Shown: positions 24,701-37,575, numbered from the stretch's first letter. The stretch: 64,000 bases of DNA from Dallia pectoralis (GCA_029465975.1 CM055739.1:5808628-5872627), one strand, 5' to 3'. Notes: generated by a model not told the origin, from the letters alone. Numbers and translations: made by a program.

Positions 24701-25534
24701 CGAAATTACTAATTATAGGGCTACTTATGCTGCAATCAGGTAATGGACAAAATATAACAGGAATCCATAACCTGGACAGTCTGTGAGGAGCATCCTGTAG
24801 ATTACTTCATAGCTATAGTCAATAATAAGGACTTGTTAGCTGACAGAGATATGTACCTTTAACACTCCATAAGAAATGGATAGTTTAAATATGTTGTAAT
24901 CAATCTAAAAAGAAGTGATTTTAACCCCTAACCTTTGCCCCCGTGGTGTTTGAGTCTTTTGTTTGGTAAAATGAAGTTTAGGGCGGTGCTATCTAGAGTG
25001 TGCTAAGGACCTAGGGACTAACAAGAAGAGAAGAATTTGCCTAATTGAAGCATTCAAATGAACAGTATATATAAGGACACCCATGAGATATAATTCACAT
25101 TTAGACAGTAGCTTTCTGGCAGAATTGCTTAAAGGCCCCTGCCAAACCACAGGTTAAGGAAACCAGCATGTCGTATTGCAAAGTTGGACAAAGCGTACTT
25201 AAAATAGATGTTGAGATGTGATGTCAGACCGGTAGGGTAAGAAACAATCAGAATGAGACGAAGGTTTACTCAGAAAGCTGGTGAGAACACAACACACAGC
25301 GGAGCGAGGTGGACGAGCGCTGTGGAAACTGACAAACATGTTGTTAAGCCCCGGGCCCCGAAAAAACACAGAGCCCTCTGTGGAGCGATTTGCTCTCTAA
25401 ACAGCAGAGCACACAATGCTTTGATAAGCCTTTCATGCTCCACACTGCAAACAACAGAACGGAGAGCCTCAGTCGCGGAGGGAATAGACGAGGGAGGAGG
25501 AGAGGAGAAAGGGGGAGGCGTGTTCTGTGAGTAC
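21724..25534 (-). other. NCKAP5 intron, 3.8 kb
   Basis: Mostly unique sequence. It includes a TA-rich run at 23088-23110. A segment starting TTAAAGGGATAGTTCCACG (24684, running to about 25000) resembles a common fish mobile-element end but is too decayed to classify. The open frame at 24262-24660 has no recognised homology. Confidence 0.7.
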
Positions 25535-25723
25535 CTCTAGGGTGCGCAGGCGCTCCTGAAGGAGCTGGGTTTGGTCGCGGAGCTCTTCCGCTCCGCTGAC
25601 GCCGTCTACGTGGGCCGGTGAAGGGTCTGCCGTGGCCGCCTTGTGAACCGGCAGCAGGCTGCCCCGGACGTGCTTCTGCTCCAGGCTGTCGCGCGTCTTC
25701 TGCACCTCCTCCGAGAGTTTATC
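25535..25723 (-). CDS. nckap5: NCKAP5 coding exon, coiled coil with divergent middle (189 nt)
   Basis: The acceptor is CTGTCCGTCAG just above 25723, preceded by a very long pyrimidine-rich tract in transcript sense. The donor is CTAGAG|GTACTC at 25534. The exon is 63 complete codons. It begins DKLSEEVQKTRDSLEQKH, has a Pro/Ala-rich central stretch (KAATADPSPAHVDGVSG) and ends AEELRDQTQLLQERLRTLE. The ends fit the EKLSEE and LLLERLKALE-type blocks of mammalian NCKAP5, while the centre looks lineage-specific. It is phase 0 at both ends and could be skipped without a frameshift. GC content is higher than in the surrounding intron. Confidence 0.9.
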
Positions 25724-25730
25724 CTGACGG

Positions 25731-25960
25731 ACAGAAAAGAGGAGAGAGAGAGAAGACAGGGAAACGGAGAGAGAGAGATAGAAACAGAGAGAAATGAGAC
25801 AAGGAAGAAAAAGTCGAGAGAAAAACGGAGAGAAGACAGGAAATACAAGGAAAAAACAGGGTGACAGGGGGCAAAAAAGATGAGGGGCAAAGTAAGGAGG
25901 GAAAAGAAACAGAATGAAGGAGAAGAGATGACAGAAATTGGGGAAGAAAAAAGAACCTTT
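25731..25960 (-). promoter_or_regulatory. Very long polypyrimidine tract at an acceptor
   Basis: The plus strand is strongly purine-rich (GAGAGAGAAGACAGGGAAAC and similar). The pre-mRNA therefore carries about 230 nt of CU-rich sequence ending at the acceptor of the 189-nt exon, far longer than a usual tract of about 20 nt. Polypyrimidine-tract-binding proteins are plausible readers (inference). Confidence 0.6.
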
Positions 25961-27984
25961 CAACAACATGACTCCGAACCTCCCCTAATCCCTAATCGTG
26001 TTTCACTTGTTTTCATAAGAGTGACAGTGACCTTGAGGGCGTTCCGTCTTTTCTGCCCAATTCCCCCCACCTCAATCCACACACACACACACCCTCCACC
26101 CACGCCTTTCGCCCTACACGCCTTTCCCACCCTTGCCCCTGTTTCCGGCCGTGATACTAACGAGCAGAGGCGGAAATTAAAAGCGAACACAATGAACAGA
26201 TCGAGTCGCTGATATGGCGTAGCCGCGGGGCAAGGATCACGAGGACACGCCGGCAGAGAATACGGTGACACTGGTGAGATTTAACACAGGATATCAAGCA
26301 CTGGGGAACAAGGCTGTGTCCTGTGTCGGTTATTTGTAAGCATCTGCACACAATCCTAGAAGTCGAGGAGAACATCGTTTCGCTATTCCGGTAACATATA
26401 GGTACCCAGTGTTGTTGTTTTTTTGTGCTATTGTAGCATACCGTATGATGATCGAAGCGTAGGTAGTACATGTGGTTAATGCAAATATGTGTACAACATT
26501 TCTCCCGCGATTTTATGCAGACACACTTAGTACAGTCTGTGGGCGTAATATGGATTTTAATGCAACGCCACGAAACATGATACGTTGATATGCCAATTAT
26601 ATGAAACGAGTATCCCCAGTGGAATAAATCAGGTATTTATCTAATTTATTCACACAAATAATTGACCATTTTTATCCTACCCTCTTAATACCCTAATTAT
26701 CAATGTATGCCTTTGGCTGGTCACCACGACTCCCTGGGAGTTTCGAGAATGTCAATAACCACTGAAGCACACATTCGCATTGCCTTGGCAACTATCCACT
26801 CTAAGCATGCAATTGCAAGACCCACCAGAAGGAGGGGCTGACGTGCATCACATCTAAGCAGCCAGGTTGACACTGCACCCCCCATTCGCTCCACTTGGTG
26901 CCAGGTCAATTTGCACAACTCTCTGCAGAACCCAGATTCACTGCTAGGTATGTCCAACTTAGACTGTCCCCTTTGGATGGGCCTGTCTTTTAACTTCTCA
27001 CGTCCAATAGAAGAGTCCATCGCTTTCTTGTTTCAAACAAGACAGTTCTTCTTTGGAGGTTCCTCAATGACGCCGATTAATGACTGCCTGTCTATACAGA
27101 TTTGATAAGAGACAGGCCGGAGAGTTGGATGTTGGGTAGAACTTAGCACCGACCTTTAGTTTGTTAAGAACCTTAGACAGGTAAGTCATTTGACTTTTCC
27201 TTTTGTACGCCTCAGAATGTCACCAAAGCCTTCAGTGGGCTTCGTCTGATGTGAGTTTTCTTTCAGTAATCCTCTCCCTGACAGTTAGTTGTCATTTCGG
27301 ATGACAGACTTCCACATGTCTAGTGGCGTTGATGGATGAGCTGGAGTCGTCCTGGGCACCTGAGTCTCAACAAACAATTGCATTTAAAAAGTCTGCCCTT
27401 CCTGCCGAACACGGAAATTACGCCACTTCAAACAACCCGCGTTACCTTTTGTTTTTTTAACTCTGGCTCAAACCAACCGCCGCTTCCCAAAGTCGAATTC
27501 GGTCCACCTGTTTTGTTTTCTGTAGCATTGAAACCATGGTAATAGATGTGTTATTGTCATTAGACACGTTCAGGTAGCCCCTCCCACTGTTTAAACGGTT
27601 TTGTAATAATTTGAAGCATAACGACTAGGACCCATTTATCTCCCCTCAGTAAGTGTACCCCATATTGACAGTCAGCTCCTTCTATAGCATCGTATCTGAT
27701 GACTCGCTGAACACGCGCTTGGCTCCACACCGCGGTAATGTGACGTCGTTCCACGCCGCGGTAATGGGACGTAGCTCCACGCGCGTGTGCTGGTATCCCG
27801 ATCACAATCTGCTAACTGCTGACGGATCCCAAATCCCATGTTTGGTAATCACCTCAGATTGATTAATTCACGGGTGACTGTCATACTCGTTAGAAGTCGT
27901 CATTTGAATAATCTCCCCATTATCTGGCCATGCGGTTCACTGCCGAGAGAGACGCCGAATCTCAAATGCCAACACGTTCAGTAT

Positions 27985-28095
27985 CCTACCTCACTATTTC
28001 CGATGGGTACCAAACAGTGTGTCATCGTTCCATTGGGCCTTGTTTAAAGCAGCTCACTACGTAGGATGTGGTGTGCCATTTGGAAGTCAGCCAGA
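27985..28095. mobile_element. Degenerate foldback repeat (candidate)
   Basis: GATGGGTACCAAACAG at one side and GTGTGCCATTTGGAAGTC at the other resemble the 19705-19815 family. The ends are not perfect and the interior is diverged. Confidence 0.35.
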
Positions 28096-28466
28096 GGTTA
28101 CATCCCAGATTACTTCCTAGGTCAACTGAATATATCCAGCTAATTTTGTATGTATTACGCTCATTAATATGCGTACCGTCATAACAAACATGGCCTGTTG
28201 TTTCAAATGTGTTCGTCTTCCTGTCATTTTTTGCACACATTATCATTCATGAATACTGTTTAGCATCTGTTACCTTACATTAACTCGACCTCACTAATTC
28301 TAGTCTTTATTTTCTAAAAGGTTGTTGAAATGCGTGCATAATTACATTCATTTAATAATTAGACATGGTTAATTGAAGTATGCTGTTTGTTAAAAACATG
28401 GACCTTGAATCTTTATACAAGCAAAACTGGTCTCACACAGAGTCTCTCTCTCACTCTCACGCACAA

Positions 28467-28494
28467 ATACACACACACACACACACACACACAC
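28467..28494 (+). repeat. (CA)14 microsatellite
   Basis: Uninterrupted CA repeat following CT-rich sequence. Confidence 0.95.
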
Positions 28495-28652
28495 ATTTCC
28501 AGCTAATATAGGCCTGTTGAATGTAATCATAGCAACCAGAGTAGTTGCCAAGAACAAAAAGTTCTAAGGGCACTCCTAATTGATGTTGAATCACAACAAC
28601 GGCCAAAGTGTTTGAAAGTTTGAAAAGTGAAACATTTCTCTAATATCCATGC

Positions 28653-28873
28653 TCTGACATAGCCTGACATACTCTACCATAGCCTGACATACTCTACCAT
28701 AGCCTGACATACTCTACCATAGCCTGACATACTCTACCATAGTCTGACATACTCTACCATAGCCTGACATACTCTACCATAGCCTGACATACTCTACCAT
28801 AGCCTGACATACTCTACCATAGCCTGACATACTCTACCATAGCCTGACATACTCTACCATAGTCTGACATACC
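28653..28873. repeat. 20-bp minisatellite (~11 copies)
   Basis: The unit is CATAGCCTGACATACTCTAC, nearly invariant. Two copies have AGTC for AGCC. It lies 242 bp downstream of the 91-nt exon donor in transcript order. Confidence 0.95.
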
Positions 28874-29114
28874 CCTGACACACTCTAACATACAGAAAGA
28901 GCCTATGGTTTGACCAGGCATTTCCGGTCATCCTTTCTTTCTTCTTAGGTACTGGTTCTCGACTGGGGACTCCAGCAGAGTGCAAATTAACAGAAGTCCT
29001 GTTTCTCAACAGTCTTGGCCGCATTGTTGGCAAGTACACTGCTAATCCTTGTTTTATTGTTTTACTAACAAATGCCAAATCCAAGTGAATATGAACGTGG
29101 TGTCTGGGAGTTAC

Positions 29115-29205
29115 CTTGTAAACCTTCATGATGTCCACAGTGTCCACGGCCGTCTGCTCCAGCACCCCCTGGTTCTGCAGCAGCGTGCGCACGGTCTCTT
29201 CCATC
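29115..29205 (-). CDS. nckap5: NCKAP5 coding exon, coiled coil (91 nt)
   Basis: The acceptor is GTGCACGTGCAG just above 29205 and the donor is TACAAG|GTAACT at 29114. One base completes Arg from the previous exon, then 30 codons follow: MEETVRTLLQNQGVLEQTAV and DTVDIMKVYK. The MEETVR-LLQ block is conserved in NCKAP5 proteins directly after the LQQ-F-R motif of the previous exon. The acceptor is unusual. Instead of a normal polypyrimidine tract the transcript has a UG repeat (29215-29236) that runs almost into the CAG, with a CU-rich stretch only further upstream. The exon is asymmetric (phase 2 in, 0 out), so skipping it alone would shift the frame. Confidence 0.92.
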
Positions 29206-29214
29206 CTGCACGTG

Positions 29215-29236
29215 CACACACACACACACACACACA
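29215..29236 (-). promoter_or_regulatory. UG repeat in the acceptor of the 91-nt exon
   Basis: The transcript reads CTCTCTCTG, then (UG)n, then CACGUGCAG at the intron end. UG repeats at this position bind TDP-43/CELF-type proteins in known cases such as CFTR intron 8 (established knowledge). The effect here is inferred. Confidence 0.6.
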
Positions 29237-31162
29237 GAGAGAGAAACCGATTGAGGCGAAGGAACACAGAGGGATAATGGGTTGGTCCCTTCTCACTGCA
29301 ACATGAGGCACATCTGACAATGTGTTGCTGGATGACAATACCTCATCCACTTCACATGTTGCTGTATGACTACATCTATTACTGGATGACAACACCTCAT
29401 CCCCTTCACATGTTGCTGCGATGAAGAGTTCTCTGGGTCAACCTGTACCGGTGTGCCTATAATTGGGTCCTGAATAACGATTTGTCTCAATGCCAAAAGG
29501 GGACTTTCACCCCCGAGATGCATCAACATGCTACTCTTCACTCCTCGTTTCAATTTTAATTGTGACAACGGCTGTCACCTTGCCACCATTTTCGATGCAA
29601 TCACCTGGCCTTCTGCGGCTACGAAACACCACCAATGACAGCTGGACCTTTATGAGGATGGTGCAGAATAGGGTTCCCTCCACTCACCCAGCAACAAGAA
29701 GGTCGATACTTCAGAGTACAAAGAGATGGAGGCGTGATACAACCGTGACATTTCGGGAGAGAAATACCTTTGCGGAGCGTTGAGGGGGAAGGCCAGATCG
29801 TGATCAAAGAGGACTGATTTGAAATCACCTCACGGCCCAGCTTGGGAGAGAAAAAACCTCCATGGGCGGACAGATGGACGTCACTCGCGTCTCATTAAAA
29901 GTTGACAAGCCGCTTCGCAGGTTGTATGCAGAGAGACAGTAAAATTACACGGCTAAGTGGGCTAAGTGGGACGGCATCGTGACATATAGCCTGGTGTTGC
30001 AGTGAGACGCATTAGGACACTGACGTTTCCCCCACTGAATTGTGTGTCAGTGTCGTTCACATTTAAGTGGTGACACTCCTGACGGTCCTTTCACAACTGA
30101 CAGTGGTCACCATAACATCGCCTGTGCCTCACCTGAAGGCCCGGCACACGTGGTCTCTAGGGAAGACAAATCGGCCACACCGGTTTTCACTCACGGGGGG
30201 AATTGTCGCGCAGACGGACGGAGGGGCAGCTTTAACGTAGGCAGGGCTGTGACTGAGCTCCGCTATCGTAGGAGCCGCACCATCTGGCAGGCTGAGTTGG
30301 ACACCCCGGAGAAAAGCTGGCTAGAGTCTCCGGACTGGCTGGGTAGCTGACTGCCTCGCAAGCTGAATAGTCACGTCTGTGGCAGATTGCTGGCTGCCGG
30401 CCTTAATCACCGTGGTCAGAGACGGGGAGCGTGGGTGACCCGGGAGATCAGATTAGCATGTTATTGCAAGTAATCGACTGACGTGGGGCACCTGACTCAT
30501 AACGTTTTTATTGACTATCTGCATGCTCGGGTTGAGAAACAAACATGGAAGGGCTGAAATGTGGTGTGATTCAGTCATTCTCAAACAGACGTACGAGGCA
30601 GAGGGGTTTTTACCCCGACCGGATCATGTGGTTGGGAACATATTCCGACCCTAAAATCCACTGGATCAATAGGAGACCCTTTTACGAGTACAGTGTTATA
30701 AAAAGTAATCAGAAAATCCTCTTTGATGTGTCTGTTCTCTAGCAGGCCTGCGTTGGGCTTGAGGAACAGGATGCAGGAAGCTGGGGGGAACCAGGGGTGG
30801 ATGGGGTGACGGGGGTCAAGAGGTCTGACGGCCTCGTCCAGCCAGCACCTGAAAGGGTCTCTTTGTGTGTTTTTAAATAGGGGCCGGTTCAGGGTAGAAC
30901 CCCAGACCCGGCTCGCGGTGCAACTTCAAAGCAAACGCCACACGAACGACTGTTCTGGATCCCCCACCTGGCCGGGAGAGACGATGACGACGAGGAATAG
31001 GGGCGGGGGGGTGCAGTCCCTAGAGTGCGGACGCACGAACACGCCACTGACAGCGCCGCTTCAGGGGAATGACTTTAACGTGCGTTTAACCCCACACCCT
31101 CCCCCCGGGGCTGTTTGAAGTCAGGAAGGAACCCGTGTACGTGAACGACACGAGAGAGCAGG

Positions 31163-31240
31163 CCTTTACATCCTCAAGTCATTCAGCAGACGCTCTTAAC
31201 CGAGAGACTGACAAACAGCGTGCGGCACAGGGTTAAGTTA
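31163..31240. repeat. Fragment of a common fish dispersed repeat (candidate)
   Basis: CATTCAGCAGACGCTCTTAA followed by CCGAGAGACTGACAA resembles a very frequent teleost motif (ATTTAGCAGACGCTCTTATCC). It is short and diverged. Confidence 0.4.
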
Positions 31241-34200
31241 CACAGTGGAATTTACAACTGAATGTTTGCTAGCTAGATGCGTGTGTAGAACTGTTTAATG
31301 TATCAACCTGCAGCTGTAGCTATGTAGCGAAGTTGTTAGCTAGCTTCTTGTAGAATTTTGTGTTTTTTTCTGTATCAACAACATCGGTTACTCAATTAAT
31401 CTGTGCTCTGAGGAAAAGCGTTGACGTGGCCAAAGACGGTTTAAGACTGACACATTGGAATTCGCGGGATTCACAGTAACAGGAAAACCAAACAGATCTA
31501 TTACAGGCGTAATTTGGCTTCTGGACTACGCTTCGCATACGTTCAGAGACAGCATCTCTCACTGTTCAGCAGCAGACACATCTATAGAGCCAGCACTCAG
31601 TCACCTAAACATAATATTAAGGTATACTGTCATGTTGAAGGACTGTTTTAAGTTCAGCTCCCATTAATTCCAACCACATTTCTCCCTCTGACTCATCTAG
31701 AGGAACATCACAAATAGGAATGTCACGGACAATTACCCCCCGGTGATCACATTTTGATGGTGTACTGATTAGGGATTCTAGCGTTTTCTGAAGCTATTCA
31801 TCAGTGTAATTATTGAGGCAGATTTGAGTGTGTGGTGTTTTTTAAGTGCATTAATCGCGTAAAAGGGCAGTGCACTTATAAAACGTGAGTTCGCCGAGCA
31901 TCGTAGAAGAATGTTGGTGTTGGTCTATCGCACGTCGTACGGAATGTACTTTGGTAGGAGGGTCGAACACATCCAGCGATGTGTCTGCGGATATAAGACA
32001 GTCGTCGATAGCTACAGAGCATAAGACATCCTCATATGAACGCACATACGACGTATTTAGCGTGGCAAGCTACTGCATACGATTATTAGATCACAAGACG
32101 GTCTACGATGATGTTCTGCTTAAATCTTCCACTTTGATCGATTACAACCGTTGGTAAGTTCTGGTTTGGATAAAACACTTCTGTTGCTACAATTTCAACT
32201 GTATTTGATAGCCCGACGCAAATCGTTAGCACAGAAAACAACCTCGGTAACCCAAAGAAGTGCGAAGGATGACTTCTATTCTACACAGAAAAAACACACG
32301 CACCGTTGTCCACGGAATCAGACATTTTTGTAAATGACTTTCCACTGAGGACAGGAGGGAGATAAAAAAAAAGCAGAACCTGACTCGTTCGACCCTCAGA
32401 CTGCGCCAGCTGAATTACAAACACGTCAGCAGGAGCCAGGAAGTACAATTAAGTCTCCAATCAATCTCCAGATCCCGCTATGGGCTAGAACCCTCCCCCC
32501 AAACACACACACACACCACCCTGAGCCAGACACACACACACACACACACATGGGTGCTTTGATACTTAAAGTACAGCCAATGGGGGAAGCGAGCCAGATG
32601 TCTGAATTACCTAGTTGAATGAGGTGAGTCTGACAAGTCATCACTACGTGTGGACCGCGAATGTACCTAAATGACCCATTAGAGGTGAAACCCCCTGTGT
32701 ACTGGTCTCCCCCACATCCTGTGTCTCCCATTATTCAGGTCTTTTGTCCGGGGGACCCCGACGCTGATGCACAGATTTGCAACTTCCTGCCATTAAAGGC
32801 ACAAATAAAAAGGTCCAATGCCGCCCGGACTTGAAATGGAACAGACTTGGTTTTTATCACCTGCCCGCGGAAACAACCGAGAGCTACAGAAGTTGCACAA
32901 GCGTTATTAGTATAAACAAATTGTTATCAGTGTGCTTGCAGAACTCTTTATAGATGTAAACGTGTTTACGGCTGAACGACAAGCGGGTCACTTGGCGCAC
33001 ACAGACCGATCACAATGGCTCCTGAGACTCAACCCGTCTGGCTGGATTTGCCTCCATCCTGGTCGTTAGCGGAGTCCTGTCTCCTGAACAGCGCCACAAA
33101 CACTGTGCAAACCTCCCTGAGCTCCATTGGGATGAGCAGACGGACAAGGCAGACAGCCTGCGCTCAGCCCACAGCCCTGTGTCAACAGCTGACCCGTGCA
33201 CGGCTCAAAACGCGGATCTGCGGTTCGGCTTAAATAGGCCAGTCGAGAATCGAACAGGCCTGACTGCTTTTCCCATCGAACGTAAACCGCCAGGCGTGTT
33301 CTGGCGGTAAGTCCGCTGGCTGGTCGCTTCTGGTCGATGGTTTGGACTCACGTGGCACACAAGCGCACGCACACACACACGCTCGCACACACAAAAGTCT
33401 CACTTTTGAAGAGGTGGCCGCTGAGTGTGCTTTGTGGCGTGTTATTGTCCAACCTCAGTGCGGTCCCAGCTCTGGAAAGGGAAGTCTGTGGTCCAACGGA
33501 GGATTGGGGGGCTGAGCAGGAGCGAGCCCTTTGCCATATGTTCCGTGCTAAGCCACAGGAGAGACCTGCCGTGTCGATGCTAGGTCGCGGCTAGGCTACA
33601 GCCAGGGATCAAGCTCGAGGAGATAGTTGAAGTGGGGCTAGTTATCACCCATCCTGGGTAAGTCTGAGGGACGTATGGGTGGAGGGGAGAATGAATGGAC
33701 AGCGTACATATGGAGCCTTATCGGCTGGCGGGGATTAGGTAGGCTTTAGGCTGAGCTGAAACCAACACTTTCTACGGCTACGCAACTGCTGTAAACAGGC
33801 CAAAGTCCTAGAGAAATAGGGACAGACAAGGAGACTGACTGACAGACAGACATACTAATTGCTCAGGACACATTCCACCCTGTCAACTGACCGACGTGTG
33901 CTGCATGAGAATAAGACGGTGAGCTCATTGGTCATTGGTTGTGATTGCTTCCGAGACCGGTCCAAACTCTCCCTCCATCAACGCTGTATTAGCAGCTAAG
34001 CCTCCTATTAACCAGGCTTGACAAAGGCACAATTAGAAAAGTCCCAAATTCGCCTGGAAAAACTACAAGTGGGGAACAATCGTCAGGTTGTATGGCTGGA
34101 TTGGGGTCATGAGGGGCCCCGGGCATGACTACCACTAGCTGACGGATTAATATTATTATCGCCTTATCTTCCTGCTGCAGTGGCTCCTGGAAAACCCGCC

Positions 34201-36415
34201 CAAACCGCTCCACTCAGCAATCCCGAGTCCCATTATTCCTGTTCCAGATTATTTTTCTCATTTCTACCGAACCCGCTCCACCTCCGTACACATGTGTAAT
34301 GGCCCGGCAGGCCGATAGATTACACTACGACCGAACCAGTTCTTTATCCTCTTTCAAACCCGTGTTTCGTTTAGTGTTTTTCAACCAGGAGGTGTGATTG
34401 TCACCGGGGCCTCTTGACCCCGGACGGGAGTGAGCGATACAGCCTTTCAATTAACCCCTGAAGGATAGACGCCTGCCAGTCTCTGCATGCGTTCTCTGAC
34501 CAAGCAACAAACGCATCACGGTCTGTTTCAAGTAGAAAATGATGTAAAAACCTCCAGGTGGCCGTCACGCCGCTTAGTTCGGGGGTAACATTACAAACTC
34601 TCTAAGCCGCACGACCACTGGCGCATTCCAGTCACCTTTGACCCCGACCAAAGAGACACATGTGACAAAGAGGCAGAGGGACGCCAAAGGGGACGGCCGA
34701 GACAGTCAGAGGTCAGTGAGATAACGAGTACCAACTGGACCCCTCGTCCACCGCTTGTCCGCCAGACTGAAGTACCGTGGGGTCCAAGTGGAACAAACAT
34801 GCAAGGCTTTGTGACCGTGTGGTCAAGGTGTATAGATGACCGCATGTTGAGATGGTTCCGCTCTCTCTTTTTGCTCTGTTTTCTCGGCTTTATCGAGGTT
34901 GGATTTAGAGTAAATTAGGCCGTGTCCTTGTGTACGCCACTGGGTTGGTTGTAAGCCCGGCTCCTCAAACCTGCCCTGGTTCCTAGTGGGTTTTTGGTAT
35001 GGTAATTGTGTCTGTGTGTGTGTCTGTGTGTGTGTGTGTGTGGTTAGAGACTTGTTAGATATGAGTCCTGTTTAGCTAGTAGCTACCGAGGCGAGACAGC
35101 CGGCCGTACTCAAACATTCTGTTGTCAGACCAACATGGTTCAATGCAGTTAATTTGTTTCCAACAGTGCTGAATGAGCCAGATATTGTCTCATTTGGAAT
35201 GAGAGATGCTCCTCCTGTCCCTATATATTCACCAGGCGATTACAGACGAGTTGTAAGGCTTTCATGGAAAACCTTAAAAGAGTGGCAAGCTTGGAGTCAA
35301 CCATACGGGTGGGTGCCAGCATGTTAGGCTGATGTATATGGTCCATGTGAGTTCGCTCGGGGAGCACAGTCGCCAAACTGTGGCCCCTGGAGATCACACA
35401 CACACCCTGGGACCCTTGTTACAGTTTGATCCATCTTTAACGTTTGACTGATATTAATTATTTATGTGTAGGTGTGTATGTGTGTGGGTGTGTGTGTGCT
35501 GGCGTATCTGTAGGCAGGCGTGACGAGCCACTTAACATGGATGAAAGGATGAACCCCATATGTGTGTGTGTGTATGTTTAGATGAATGCTTCTCTATGCG
35601 TTGCCTAGACATTACGCCAGTGGAGCTTGGTAATAACTGGTCACATTTAACTGGCATTAAACTGTCCGATTGGAAACATATCTAGCCCAGTCTGGAGTGG
35701 AAACCGTTTGTTTTTACCAGGGACATCTTAATAAACCGTGTGGGCATCACAGCTATTTATTCCACCAAGAAGACTTTCCATTGGCCCGCTGTGAGATTCT
35801 GTGGTCCTGCTGATTGTCCAGGGGCAGGTAGGTATTGCTTCTTTTGTATCCAAATTGGTTGCATGAATAGTGAAGTATTTGCTTCTGGCACCGGTCAATC
35901 AGACGATCATTTGGATTCTAGCTTCAACTTGCTTTGTTGTAGATGTGTTCTTTCACCGTCTCCCCTTGTGTGTGTGTGTGTGTTTGTGTCTATGTGCGTG
36001 TGTGTTTAAAAATGGAGTTGAATGAAATTGTCTTGAGAGCGTCCACTGCTGCTGTGCAGAGAGCATATAGAAATGGGAGGTTTTAGTTTAGGGCATTCTG
36101 ATGTGTTGCGTAATTGATTTGGGAAGATAACATGAATATTCATGGCTGTACTCATACATATTTATCTCCAAATAGCTTGAAATACAGCACATGGCTGTAT
36201 GTAGGGTAATTGAACTTCGGGGTTACTCCGAGCAGAGAAAAATTCAGATCCTGGTACTGTAACTGAAAAGGTTCGGGAACCACTGATAGACAGTATATTT
36301 CAGTAGAACAAGAGAGTCTGTTAATTACCATTGAAATATATGTAATCATGATGTGAACAGTTGTAATTACATCGGAACAGCAACATTATGTAAATACGCT
36401 AAGAGTGAGAATTTT

Positions 36416-36462
36416 TTCCCAGTCGGCCTATCTGGTTAAATAAAGGTGAAATAAAAATAAGA
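36416..36462 (+). mobile_element. LINE/SINE-like 3' tail
   Basis: CGGCCTATCTGGTTAAATAA followed by AGGTGAAATAAAAATAA matches the A-rich 3' end typical of dispersed fish retroelements (general knowledge). The upstream body is not identifiable. Confidence 0.45.
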
Positions 36463-36986
36463 GAAGTCATTGTTAAGCAAACTGTTAAATATGCCCTTCC
36501 CAAAGTGCCAGAGACTATATGTTCCCTCAGGGGGGATAATGCAATTCATTGTATAACACATTCTATAAAATATGATGTATTCTTGTTTTGACAGTAAACG
36601 CCCAAACCCAGATCTCTATTGTGAATAGTCCACGGTTTATTTTACATAAAAATCTGAAACCATTCAGCTAAGATGTAATTAGCTAAATGTATGTTTGAAT
36701 CATGCCATTCAAATGTTATACTGACAAGTTGAGTTACTGTACTATTTGACTAAACATTTTGTTAATCACTCACAACAACATTTTATTTTAAGTGTCTCAC
36801 AAATAATACAGTATTTATGATATTCACGTTCTCACACAAGTCCATTAAATATAACATCCTGATATATCTTAAATTAGTTAAAGGTTAGTCATCCAAGTGG
36901 TTCACTTACTGACTAATTTAGGAATCCACTGCAACACTGCATGTCAGTCTATGTGCTGCTTCATGTCGTTTAGGTGATAACATGTT

Positions 36987-36996
36987 TCTGTCTGCC

Positions 36997-37037
<41 letters not shown>

Positions 37038-37142
37038 GCCTGTCTGTCCGTCTGCCTGTCTGTCCGTCTGCCTGTCTGCCTGTCTGTCCGTCTGCCTGTC
37101 TGTCCGTCTGCCTGTCTGCCTGTCTGCCCGTCTGCCTGTCTA
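36987..37142. repeat. (CTGT)n tetranucleotide array with CTGC/CCGT variants
   Basis: Starts as pure CTGT then changes to a mixed pattern (CTGTCTGTCCGTCTGC) that repeats every 16-20 bp. It is open in several frames because 4-bp repeats without TA or TGA avoid stops. Confidence 0.95.
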
Positions 37143-37355
37143 TGTGAGCTTCCATGCCAACACCACCAGATCCATATATATTACATTTGGTCCATGTCTA
37201 CCCAGTGAACGACCTTTAAACAGTGAAACAGGAAAGCCTTGATTATGTGCGATCCAGAGATGCCCTACTTTCATTCAGGATTGTATTCTGACCTTGTTCC
37301 GTGTGCCAATAAAAAATCATAACAAGAATGTTTAATCCATAGCGGAAGTGAATTA

Positions 37356-37391
37356 GTGTGTGTTTGTGGGGGTGTGTGCGGGCATGTATTG

Positions 37392-37430
<39 letters not shown>

Positions 37431-37575
37431 CAAGTATTAATGTGTGAGTGGTGTATGCGGGCAATAATTAATATGTGTGTGTGTGTGTGTGTGGTGTGTG
37501 TGTGTTTGTGGTGTGGGCGGGCAAGTATTTTCATGTTTGTGTGGTGTGCGCGGGCAAATATGAATATGTGTGTCA
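37356..37575. repeat. TG-rich degenerate minisatellite
   Basis: TG tracts alternate with a GCGGGCAAGTATTAATGTG-like spacer, recurring about five times with variable TG length. Units are roughly 45-55 bp. Confidence 0.8.

Larger units (their letters stand above)
25724..29114 (-). other. NCKAP5 intron, 3.4 kb
   Basis: Its acceptor end carries about 230 bp of nearly pure pyrimidine in transcript sense (25731-25960). It also holds a possible foldback relative (27985-28095), (CA)14 at 28467-28494 and a 20-bp minisatellite at 28653-28873. The stretch 26000-27980 shows nothing I can name. Confidence 0.75.
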
